Below the pieces are notes generated by a model. That model was not told the origin of the DNA and did no database searches. It saw nothing but the letters and a program-made list of their open reading frames with translations. From NCBI GenBank assembly GCA_947172415.1, contig OX359189.1, positions 3,362,501-3,426,500 on the forward strand: a stretch of DNA of 64,000 nucleotides. The letters are read 5' to 3'. A program made the position numbers and the translations under genes. Shown one piece after another: positions 43,473 through 55,900 of this stretch. The stretch comes from Chondrosia reniformis. Taxonomy: Eukaryota > Porifera > Demospongiae > Chondrillida > Chondrillidae. Every line of letters starts with the position of its first letter. Positions within the stretch are counted from its first letter, which is position 1.

Positions 43473-45560
43473 GTGATTGGAAATGAGGCCCAGCTTAGAA
43501 GAATGGCAGAATTTGAAGTTATCACTATGTCTGATTTATTGTTGAGATATGATGAAATTCTTAACTTATCCTCTGATCACAGCATCTTGTTCCCAGACAT
43601 AGCAACTGGCACTGCCCCCTCTCTAAACAAGGGCAAAATAAAAAAAATTGGGAAAAGGGGAGCTGCCAGACAGATTTTTGATCTCAAAATCATCCCTGTT
43701 ACATTTATGAATACTGAAAATGTCAAACGAACAATGCAAGGCTGCACTGATAAGTTGATAGGAATGCAGAGAGACATCAGCTTGACTCTGAAATATGTAG
43801 ATAGAATTAGATGAAATATGTGATGAATTTGTATCCACTGTAAAAGGAGAAATGTAAGAAAAGATACCTGGCCATAATCACTATAAAGGCAGGTCATAGT
43901 AGACAATTTAGGCTTAGCAAGACTTGGTGGAACAAGGAACTTTTTACTCTTAAAAAGCACATGAAGAGGTGTGAAAGGGAATGGCTGGATTACAAAGAAA
44001 ACCAATGAATTAAGAATGCTCTTACAGTGAAGTATATTCAATCTAGAAAAGCCTACAAAAATGCTACAAAAGAAGTATAAGAACTTGGAAATCTACAAAA
44101 GAAGTCGATATATTGATCATCTAATCAAACATAGTATGTAATACTAGATTTCCAATATATATGAAGAAAAAGGTGGATGGAATTGAGAAGCTAAAGTATC
44201 AGGGTAGGATTGAAACAGAAAGTAATGAAATAGCCAAGCCCAGGTAATATGAATTACCAAATGATATAGGGGGCTCGGAATATAATGAACGACAGAGTGA
44301 AATGCTTAATGATAAAATAAGTGAAGATGAAGTCAAAGGCGCCCACCTGGCATTACAAGATGCCAAGTTAAAGGATGATAAATCAGCAGGATATGATTGA
44401 GTTCCAGCTGAGGCTATTAAGAATGAGGCTAGTTGAAAATTTTTAACACTAACATTTGTTTTAGAAAATCATTCTCCCTAATGGAGTGGAAATACGTATA
44501 TATGGGATCATAATTCCAATCCCAAAAAGAGCAATAATATTGATTTGAATGACTATAAAGGCATAATACTGGTCCCAACCATCTATAAAGTGTTCTATGG
44601 GATCTTGAATAAAAGAATAACAAACTGGGTGCAGGCAAAAAGGATGATTAACGAGGTACAAAATGGTTTTAGATCAGAAAGGAGTTGTGTAGAACATATC
44701 TTTAACAAACATACTACACAACAGACTCCTATATACATAATAAAAATAGCTTTGTTGCATTCATTGATCTCAGAAAGGCCTATGATTCAATTAATAGAAA
44801 TATTTTATGGCAGAAATTACACAGTATTGGATTGTCTGACCATATGATTGGAATGATCAAAAACCTATATGAAGGGGTGTCTTGTGTGAAAGTAGACAGT
44901 TCCACTCACAGTGAATTCTTCCAGATTAATAGAGGAGTCAGACAAGGTTGCATTCTCTCCCCTACCCTTTTAATATCTTTATTAATGATATTATGAATAC
45001 CTTATCCGGTGATAAAGGATTAGAAATTGAGGATAATATAATCAACTGCCTAGAAGAATTATTAATGAATATAGGAAACTGCATGGTGCAAGCTAAACCA
45101 GCTGGAAATCAATGAATCCAAATCTGCCATAATCCATTTTAGAAAGAAATCAGAACTACACATAGATTTTATATTTCAGGCCATTAATAGTACCATTGAG
45201 TCCTATGAAGTACGTACTTATAGGGTTCCTACTGAATGAATTCCTGGACTTTTAATTGATTTATAACGATAGCTTAACGAAACCAAAGAGAGCATTTTTT
45301 AAGATTAAAGATGATTGGCATAGAAGAGGAGAAATTAAGTCCCATGTTTTCAAGAGGTTTATCAAAGCATTCATATTTCCAATATTCGATTATGCATGCC
45401 AAATCTGGAGTCCCTTTCTAGGAAGACATAAAAAGGATGTAATTAATATTGAAATTGAAAGAATTTTTCTAGGGGTCAGCAGATTGCACCCGACCATTGC
45501 CATAGAGAATGATATGGTTTGGGAATTAATAGAAGAAAGACATAATCTGCAGATATAGAA
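43473..45560 (+). mobile_element. LINE of RTE/CR1-like type, degenerate
   Basis: RT motifs in order: NDYKGIILVPTIYKVFYGIL (44548), NEVQNGFRSERSCVEHIF, FVAFIDLRKAYDSINRNILW (about 44752), FFQINRGVRQGCILSP (about 44922), and IKAFIFPIFDYACQIWSPF (45364). The 5' part (43473-43814) encodes SDLLLRYDEILNLSSDH, which may be the linker after the endonuclease. Several frame changes; no catalytic YADD is readable. The clade is uncertain. Confidence 0.7.
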
Positions 45561-46923
45561 GGGTACTAATTATGGACCAAAACAGGTTATGCTATAAGGT
45601 AATTGCAATGGCTAAGTTCAGAACACCACCAGAGAAGCTGGCTAAGGAATATGAAACCACTTATGAAAAAGACTGGAATTGATAGAATGATCTAAGAAGG
45701 TGGTCCTTAAGAGAAGCCAGCCAATTCATCCAATTCATGATCAGTTTATATAAACTAGAAAGATATCAATAGAATGAAGAGATCAATAATTAGCTTTTTA
45801 TAAGACAATTTTTGATTTTAAATCAGTGGCAATAGCAGATGAGGTTGATTGTCGATGCACATGCAGTTTCCTATGTAAATTAATTGGAGGAACATTGCCA
45901 CTTTGAATAGAGAGTGGAAGATAAACAAGGAAACATTGAAGATTAAACCCACTTCCTGATTGAATGCTCCAACCTAGAGGACCTAAGGGGGACTATTCTG
46001 GAACAATTATATACATTACTTATTAGCCTTCCCTCAGCAGTGGATGTACCCCTGAATACACCCCTGAATACATCCCTGACCAACCAAGAATTGGCAATTA
46101 TTCTTGTCAGTACAAGCATTTTCGATAGTAGATTGGCTAATCAACTTCAACAGCTATTTAATGTGAGGCTAATTAGAATGTCATAACCCATTGACACGCA
46201 GGACGGCTATACAGTCCCTATATATATGATATTCTCTACATGTTGGAAGTGAAGTATATACAGGAATGATAAAACTAAGCACTTGATTTAAAGAACTATA
46301 ATCTAGCTAAGTGTTAAACAAGACTAAATCTGGTCCATAGGCAAGACTAGCTGTAAAATGTACAAATAAGGTACTAAGTGTTCAATTAACACTCTGTTAC
46401 ATATGTATTTGTATATATAATTAATGGTGTATATATTATTAATATTTACACCTATATTGTGTATATATGTATTTGTTTTTTCATTATTCAGTATTAGCTA
46501 TTATACAGTCAAGTATCGAAGAATCTATACTTCAACTGGTAGTTTTCGTGACTGTTCATTTGTGGGTAGTGGAAGAGACTGTTTTCGGTGCGTAGAATTA
46601 AAACCTTTCATTCTTTTTGATAAATCAGACTCACAATCCTTGTTGAACCTAACCTATTAAGAATGAAACAGTTGATCATTCTTTTTGAATGGCTAAGGGA
46701 GACTCTGCTTCCCACTAAGCAAACTTTAGTCCATTTTACATGACTGGCCATGGTGGCTAAAAATCAGGAGTCAAGTGATTGTTGGTGCTATATATTGTTT
46801 AGTGTTTATGGTATGTTGTATGTATTGGTTGCCCAGCTGAAATATATTATTATGTAGTCTATTCCTTTACTAGACAAAGTATAACACTTTCTTACAAGGC
46901 TTTTGCTTCCATTTGTTGCTCAG
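45561..46923. other. Spacer before the EGF gene
   Basis: The first 600 bp is the decayed 3' end of the preceding LINE. The frame at 46424-46660 includes TGSFRDCSFVGSGRDCFRCV, a Cys-bearing stretch without a clear acceptor; an upstream exon of the EGF gene is possible but unsupported. A 60-bp block near 46690-46740 resembles the hammerhead repeat family. Confidence 0.35.
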
Positions 46924-46947
46924 GCTATACAGGGAGTAATTGCATTG
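46924..46947 (+). CDS. 24-nt micro-exon encoding an EGF C-terminus
   Basis: Between acceptor TTGCTCAG and donor GTAAGA, phase 1-1, reading GYTGSNCI, the last loop of a non-calcium EGF domain. The rest of that EGF would have to come from an upstream exon that I could not place. It could be a relic of a longer exon. Confidence 0.4.
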
Positions 46948-49900
46948 GTAAGACTTGCTTAATTGTAAGAGTAACAATTCATATTTGGATGAAAATTACA
47001 ATATATATTGATTTTGTTTCATGAGTGTACCAATGGAGAACATAATTGTCAACATATATGTACGTAACTATCAAATACTTGTGGAAGTTAGAACTGATAA
47101 AAAGTCCATACCTTCACATTAAAAGACATGTCTCTAAATGTGAAGGTTTGGATTTTTTATCACACTCTGACTATATGAATAATCTCACACAACATTTTAT
47201 AATATGCTACATCTACTTGACTTTGAGTTTAGGGAACTAAACCTAGTAAGACCTTTAGATGAGGATACCAGTATTTTCTCCTTAAGTTCTTAATACTCCT
47301 GAGAGCCAGACAGCTGCTTCGAGGAATGTGTTTTCATCAGTGACCCTGGGAATCTTTGTCTTCTTTTTGATAATTTGTAAGTCCCTGCATGGCTCTCTGT
47401 GCTAAATCTAGTGGTTTTGGAAATACAGTAGAATATTGATAAGACTAATCTCTGATTGAGGACTTAAATTATGATCGAATTATCAGTACTTCTACTTATC
47501 AGAATACATAACATCAATTGGCTGATAAAGTATTGTACTCACTTAGCAGGGATGGCTGAACAAACATGGCCACTTACGTATATATTCAGTGTAATATTAA
47601 TTTTTAATTATCACCTCCAAAATCAGCAATTGATGATTTTCATTGGACAATACTTAGTTATTTTATATCCTTTTCTTAACATCAAAACATTTTGCAACAC
47701 TCTACACTTTTATTATAGCAATGAAGATAATGAATGAACTACCCTGATACGTATAATTCAAAATATCTCAGATTTCCAATTTTGACTTAACAGCTTTTAG
47801 CTATATGCTATGGGTGGAACAATTAATGATATACATGTATATTTATCACTTTGTATATACATATTTTGTCAAGGTGTAGCTTGATTTAATTAAATCAAAC
47901 CTTTCTAATTTTGTTGTTACAGACATCAATGAGTGTGATGTTGATAATGGAGGATGTAGCCACATATGTCATAATACTCTTGGTTCATTCTACTGTGATT
48001 GTAAGGAAGGTTATACACTGCATTCAAATGGAAAAAATTGTACTGGTAGGTTATACGAGAGTCATTTTTCTGACTGTATATAATCTGACTTGAAGACAGT
48101 TTTTTTTCATATTGTTGTTACAGATATCAATGAGTGCAATAATAATAAAGGAGGATGTAGCGATATATGTCATAATACTCTGGGTTCATTCTACTGTGAT
48201 TGTAAGGAAGGTTATACACTGCATTCAGATGGAGAAAGCTGTTATTGTAGGTTACACGAAAGTCATTTTTTCTAACTGTATATAATTTGACTTGAAGACA
48301 TATTGTTGTTACAGATATCAGTAAATGCAATAGTGATAATGGAGGATGTAGCCACACATGTCATGATACTCTTGGTTCAGTCTACTGTGGTTGTATGGAA
48401 GGTTATACATTGCATTCAAATGGAAAATATTGTACTGGTAGGTTATACGAGAGTCATTTTTTCTGACTGTATATAATTTGACTTGAAGAGAGTTTTTTTC
48501 ATATTGTTGTTACAGATATCAATGAGTGCAATAATAATAATGGAGGATGTAGCCACATATGTCATAATACTCTTGGTTCATTCTACTGTGATTGTAAGGA
48601 AGGTTATACACTGCATTCAGATGGAGAAAGCTGTTATTGTAGGTTATACGAAAGTCATTTTTTCTAACTGTATATAATTTGACTTGAAGACAGTTTTTTT
48701 CATATTGTTGTTACAGATATCAGTAAGTGCAATAGTGATAATGGAGGATGTAGCCACACATGTCATGATACTCTTGGTTCATTCACCTGTAGTTGTATGG
48801 AAGGTTATACATTGCATTCAAATGGAAAAAATTGTACTGGTAGGTTATACGAAAGTCATTTTTTCTAACTGTATATAATTTGACTTGAAGACAATTTTTT
48901 TCATATTGTTGTTACAGATATCAATGAGTGCAATAATAATAATGTAGGATGTAGCCACATATGTCGTAATACTCTTGGTTCATTCTACTGTGATTGTCAG
49001 GAAGGTTATACATTACATTCAGATGGAGAAAGCTGTATTGGTAGGTTATACGCAAGTCATTTTTTGTAACTGTATATAATTTGACTTGAAGAATGTTTTT
49101 TCTATATTGTTATTAAAGACATCAATGAATGTGATTATTATAATGGAGGATGTAGCCACATATGTCGTAATACTCTGGGTTCATTCTACTGTGATTGTCA
49201 GGAAGGTTATACATTACATTCAAATGGAGAAAGCTGTATTGGTAGGTTATACGTAAGTCATTTTTTGTAACTGTATATAATTTGACTTGAAGAAAGTTTT
49301 TTTCCATATTGTTGTTACAGAGATCAATGAGTGCAATAATGATAATGGAGGATGTAGCGATATATGTCGTAATACTCTTGGTTCATTCTACTGTGATTGT
49401 AGGGAAGGTTATACATTGCATTCAAATGGAAAAAATTGTACTGGTAGGTTATATACATATGTGTATTACTAAACCATGGAGGGTATATACATACTTTCTC
49501 CCCTTCTGATTTCTTTACTTAACTACTTAACTATATTCCATTGTTTATTCTCATTCACCAATTGTAAATTTTAAATTTTATGTTTATACTGTATCTGAAA
49601 TTAAATATAAATATACTGTAAGTTGACTTAAAGAAATCTTTCCATATTGCATGTTGTTGTATCAATGAGTGCAATGATGGTAATGGAGGATGTAGCCACA
49701 TGTCTGTAACACTGGTGGTTCATACTATTGTCGCTGCAGGACAGGCTGTAGATTGAATTCAAAATGTTATTTCCCTATATAATGGTAGATTATGAAATTG
49801 CATCTAAATTTAAAATTGCAGATTTACAGTAAATCATTCTTTTGGTATTTGCTTTGCAGACATAAATGAGTGTTCTAATCATTATGGCGGGTGTAGTCGC

Positions 49901-52900
49901 ACATGTCATGACACACGCAGTTCATTTTACTGTAGTTTTAAACATAGGCTATGAATTGGATTCAAATGGAAAAACCTGTAAAGATAGGTTATGGCACTTT
50001 ATCTATCTGCATAGTTTGATAACCTTTCTAAATTTGTTGTTGCAGATATTGATGAGTGTTCTGAGGCTAATGGTGGATGTAACCACACATGTCATAACAC
50101 AGATGGTACCTTCAAATGTAGTTGTAACAAAGGTTTTGAATTAGATTCAAATGGAAAAGGCTGTAAAGGTAGGTTATAGATAGTTACTACAGAGCTTATA
50201 TAGGGTGTAACAAATTTGTTGTACTCACCCTTGGGCGCTTCATATCTCTGGTCTTGTACAATTAATTGTAAGAATAGTCACCCCAAAAAGACGGGTTGGA
50301 TTTTAATTGTTGTATTTTCAGCACTTGTGCTGTACCCTTCATTCTAATGGAAAAACCTGTAAAGATAGGTTATGGCACTTTATCTATCTGCATAGTTTGA
50401 TAACCTTTCTAAATTTGTTGTTGCAGATATTGATGAGTGTTCTGAGGCTAATGGTGGATGTAACCACACATGTCATAACACAGATGGTACCTTCAAATGT
50501 AGTTGTAACAAAGGTTTTGAATTAGATTCAAATGGAAAAGGCTGTAAAGGTAGGTTATAGATAGTTACTACAGAGCTTATATAGGGTGTAACAAATTTGT
50601 TGTACTCACCCTTGGGCGCTTCATATCTCTGGTCTTGTACAATTAATTGTAAGAATAGTCACCCCAAAAAGACGGGTTGGATTTTAATTGTTGTATTTTC
50701 AGCACTTGTGCTGTACCCTTCATTCTAATGGAAAAACCTGTAAAGATAGGTTATGGCACTTTATCTATCTGCATAGTTTGATAACCTTTCTAAATTTGTT
50801 GTTGCAGATATTGATGAGTGTTCTGAGGCTAATGGTGGATGTAACCACACCTGTCATAACACAGATGGTACCTTCAAATGTAGTTGTAACAAAGGTTATG
50901 AATTAGATTCAAATGGAAAAGGCTGTAAAGGTAGGTTATAGATATTTACTACAGAGCTTATATAGGGTGTAACGAATTTGTTGTACTCACCCTTGGGCAC
51001 TTCATATCTCTGGTCTTGTACAATTAATTGTAAGAATAGTCACCCCAAAAAGACGGGTTGGATTTTAATTGCTGTATTTTCAGCACTTGTGCTGTACCCT
51101 TCTATCTGTACTTCTAAGCATGTGCAACTGTGGCGTGACCTTTGGGAAGGTGTTGTCATGCATATGGCTAATTGATATAGCTACTGTATGGAGTTATTAG
51201 GGGTGCTTGTCACCTTACCTGCCCCAACCACCAAAATGATTGAAGTTGTTTATTATATTTAATGTGTTAAAATGCATGAAGGAAGTGGCATTTTCATGTG
51301 ATCTTTACATGACTGTGTAGTATAATTCTTTGTGATTCATGAAACATTAGAAATCGTCAGGACCAAGTGGCTTACAGACAAAATAACCTACTTGGCACCA
51401 TTCTGAAGTTATTCTTAACTCACTAACCACTGTTAACTTCCTGTGACAGCCATTGACTAGCATAAGCAGTAGAATATCAGTTTGTTAGTGAATACAATAC
51501 CATGTATATTTATAGATCAACTGGACCTGGGCCTCACTAGAGGATAAATCGATCGGGATATTGAGATTCTGTGGATGGTTCACTGTAGATATAGTACTGC
51601 AAATGCATGGTATAGCAGCTTTAAGGAGAGAGAATGATAATCATATAACTGTGGTACCATTTTCTTTGCTAATATTGACATCTTGTAAGCTGAGTCAAGG
51701 ATTTCCTGCATGGTGGGTTGAACACATCAAAAATACACTTCATAACTTATCCCCCCAAAGGCCACGTGCTTATACGTTATATCAAGGCTGGAGCAGTTAT
51801 ATCAGTGAGTATACATAATTGATTATAAAATGGCCATGGCCTCGTGGTTGATCTGACTTGAAAGTGATAGTACCCAAGAAAGTGTTCTTTTAAGAAGATT
51901 GGTTTAAGGAGTTTTAATTGAAGTTGTTAAAAAATTTTAGTTTCAAAACTGAATACCAGCATTGTTGTACCTGTATGAGGAAAGGAAAATGTGTGAGATG
52001 CGCATGTGTGATGACAGGGAGAGATTGCTTAGATTGTTGGCCTTCTAGGATGGGAGGTTGTCAGAATACAATAGGCACATTTGAACCTATAGAGGTGTAC
52101 AGATTGCTGATGAAGTTGTGGACAGTGGTAACAAAACCTATGCTGACCTAAAGATGAGGGAAGCATTTGGGGAACTCTACAGGAAAATAAGGAATTCCAT
52201 CAGAATGAAGGTAATGGTAATGGTAATTTGGGTCATATTTGGAGATGGATTACCAATCTACAGGGTCAAATGTATGACCTTCCAGGTGGTGCTATAGGGA
52301 GGGAATTTGTCTCCCTAATGGCTACAGAATAGAGCCTACTAGCCTCTGCCACAGTTACCTCTGAAAAACCCATATGCTTTGGTTCACTAATGTTACAGTG
52401 TGACCTAGCTATAAAGAAAGGGGATGATATATGAAGGCTTTTAAGAAGAAGACTTGACATGTGGAAGCTGAACCATATCTAGATTTAATTAATGAAGCTG
52501 AGAGATGTAATAGGAAGTTTAAGTCAAGATTAGGTAAATTCGACACCGAGCATATGGTGAAAGTGTTCACTCGTCTTATGCTAAGAGGGAAGATCAAGGA
52601 GGCATGTAGGTTCATCACTGAGCGAAATGGTGGTGGGGTGCTAGATCCTATGGCTGAAGTTGCCAAGCCAGTAGGCAAAACAGTACTTGAAGTACTAAAA
52701 CTGTAACATCCACCTCAGGCTGAAGTGAACCCAAAAGATTCTATTAATTATTCTGAACTCCCGGCACATGTTGATGTGGACATTACTGCAGCTAACATTG
52801 AGAGAGCAGCGAGGAAGCTAAGAGGTGGAGCAGGACCCAGTGGGTTGGATGCTATACATTGGCAGAGTTTCCTGCTGAGATATGGCAAACACAGTGAAGG

Positions 52901-55900
52901 ATTAAGAGAAGCAATGGCTACTGTAACAAGACGGTTAGCAAACAGTCTAGTCAATTTGGAGGATGTAAGAACATTGAAAGTGAAATGGTTAACTGCCCTT
53001 GATAAATGCCCTGGAGTTCGACCAATTGGTGTTGGCGAATGCTCTGACAGAGTGTGTGGTAATGTAACGATTGCGCTGTCTTGCAACACTCAAAATGGAA
53101 GAATGGTCAATCATTCAAAATACAACCAGCCGAAGCGTAATATCTCTCTCTCTCTTACATTCACAAGAAAAACGTACTCTCTAGTCCTCTCTTTCTGCTT
53201 TCTTTTTCTAAACAGTTATACAGGAAATTACTAATTACCTAATTTTAGTCAGACACACACAATAAGTGATAACAGCTAACACACACACACAGATTACACG
53301 TCAACCAATCACGGACAAGGTAAGTAGTTTAATGTTACTCTTCTACAGTAAAACTATGGCTGAGGTGACGGGGGATGATGTACAAGAACAATGTGGTGCT
53401 GACCAGCTCAGCTCGGGCATAAAGGACGATATTGAAGCTGCTATTCATGTAGTTAATGATACATTTGATGGAAATTCTAAGAATGGTTGGGGATGGTTAT
53501 TGATTGACCCAAAGAACGCTTTTTCTCTGAGCCGTGTGACAACATTATGGTATACAAGGGTGTTGTGGCCTAGATGTTCTTGTTACTTGTTTAATTCCTA
53601 TAGAGGGTGGTCTACACTGTTGATTTATGGTGTAAAGGAGTCTCTATGCAGTCAGGAGGGAGTTACCCAAGGTGATCCCTTGTCAATGCATCTGTACGCA
53701 GTGGGCCTGCTTCCTCGTATTCGTACCTTTAAAGAACCAGGTTAATGGATACAGAATTGGTTTGCTGATGATGCTGTCTGATACCGAGAAAATGAAGAAT
53801 CTAAGTGAATGGTTAGACAAGCTCAAGTTAAGTGGACCTGATTATGGCTATATTCCTGAACCAGAGAAGAGTTATTTAGTAGTGGCAAGTGACTTTTATG
53901 AAGAAACAAGGGTCTCTTTTTGTAAATGGGGGGTGAATGTTGTCCTTTACCATCATTTTTCAGGAAGTCTTATCGGGGACAGTATAGAGAAAAGAAGATA
54001 CATAGAACACAAGGTTGACTAAATCTGTTGAGAAACTATCAAAGGCTGCTGTAAAACAACCTCAGAACAGCTTATGTAGCTTTAACCAAGTCTCTTCAGA
54101 ATGAGTGGAAATACTTACAAAGGGTTATACGAGACCATTTCAGCAATTAAACGTCTCCATCTTTGGTGGCTTTATCCCAAAGTTGATTGGTCATGAAGTT
54201 TCTCCAAATGAAGAAAAACTGTTTTCTCTGCCAACCAGCTATGCCAGGTTAGGAATTGATGACCCTACTCAAAGTAATGCCGCATCATACTGTGCATCTA
54301 AGAATTTATTAATTAATAGAATAGTTGAAGGAAAGTGCTCCACCTGGCTGAGTGCCTGCCACTGGAATTAAGATAACCAATTTGATTTGAGTCAGAATGA
54401 ATTCACATGTGGGCTTCCAAACTAATTATGATGGATATGGTGAGAAATGTGATATGATCCATGGATTAGATTGTAAGAGAGGGGGCTTGCCAACAAGATG
54501 CCACTATGAAATAAGAGACACCCTATTTGACCTTAGAGCAATGGTATGGCCCCAAGTGAAGAGAGAGGTGGTAGTAAAGAAGCTGATGAGAATGGTACAG
54601 GTGGTTTGGTGGCTGACTATAGTGCTCGTGAAGTATGGGAACCACAGGTTGAAGCGTTGTTTGATGTATAGGCATTGTAAATGCTGACGCATCTTCCTAT
54701 GGTAACCACTCCACTGAATCCTTATTGAAAGATCATGAAACACAAAAGAAAACCAAGTACAGCAGTGCAGTTGAGGATCACAGAGGTCATTTCTCACCTT
54801 TTTTTGTAACAACTGATGGTAGTTTTGCAAACTAACTTCTTCTTGAAGTGGAGTAGACAAGGAGAATCGCAGGATTGTGCACTCATGTGGAGAGAGCTAT
54901 AGACAGAGTAAAACAGTACAAGCTCATTCAGGGTGTGTTACCCATATCACTGGCAGGCCTTGCCAATGACATTATTTGTGTTTGTTCATACCTTACAAAT
55001 TTCCTGCCGCCTATTATTTCTGATGATTCTTATGGTCACAAGCATGCAAGTTGACAGTGTACTGCATCCACTTTGAAAGATTATTAAATTTTATAATTGC
55101 ATATATAAATAAAAGAGTGACCATGCATGCATATACCATTTCACAGTAATCATCTGTTGAACTCTGCGAGATAAAATATTTGGTACCAATATATTCAAAT
55201 AGAAGTTATGTAGTTTAGGGAAGACAATGTCACTCCACAGCATTTTGTTAATGGGTATTTCTTCAATACAAATGTTAGCTTCTGTCCTTACAACAAAGTG
55301 ACACCAATTACCTCTCATGATTACCATCTCTGCTTGGACTTGATAGTAGTAATTGCTGCTCCACTTCAGTCTTAGTTTATTTTCATATTCTTCCAGAAAA
55401 AACTGTTGTGGGTAAGTCCGTACTATTTCACTTAGCGACAGTTTGTAGATCGGGTTCTTTTCAATGGAATAGGGGCACTTGATCTCCAAAACTCCACTCT
55501 CTTTATGGTAGCAGTGATTTGATATCAGCCCATCCGACAAGGCACCCAAGTTGGAATGCTGTGGCAATAGTGTTAGTCCTGTTGCTCACATCGTATATCC
55601 TTGTGGCCTAGATTCCTCATCTTGTCAATGTAGACATCCCTGGCTACAGCCTCTTTTCCTTGCCACACTGAATAGCCAAAGGAACATCAGCCATACTTGT
55701 GTACCCCATAATACGCCGTAGGATACCTGCAGGATTTGTGCTCTCCTTTCTATGCACAATTTCACCAACAGTGGAACTTGTAATCCACCCATTGTGCAGA
55801 AGCTTCCACAGTTCACATGCCCTTTGCCCATGGGTGTTCTGCTCTACAAAAGCAGTAAGTTTCTCATCAATTACCTATTCTGTTTCAAACTCATGACACA

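Noticed and set aside
49866-50906. Repeated 72-92-codon frames (MLYFQHLCC... and similar)
   Set aside because: They read the EGF exons and introns in the wrong phase; the splice-consistent phase-1 frame encodes cbEGF domains.
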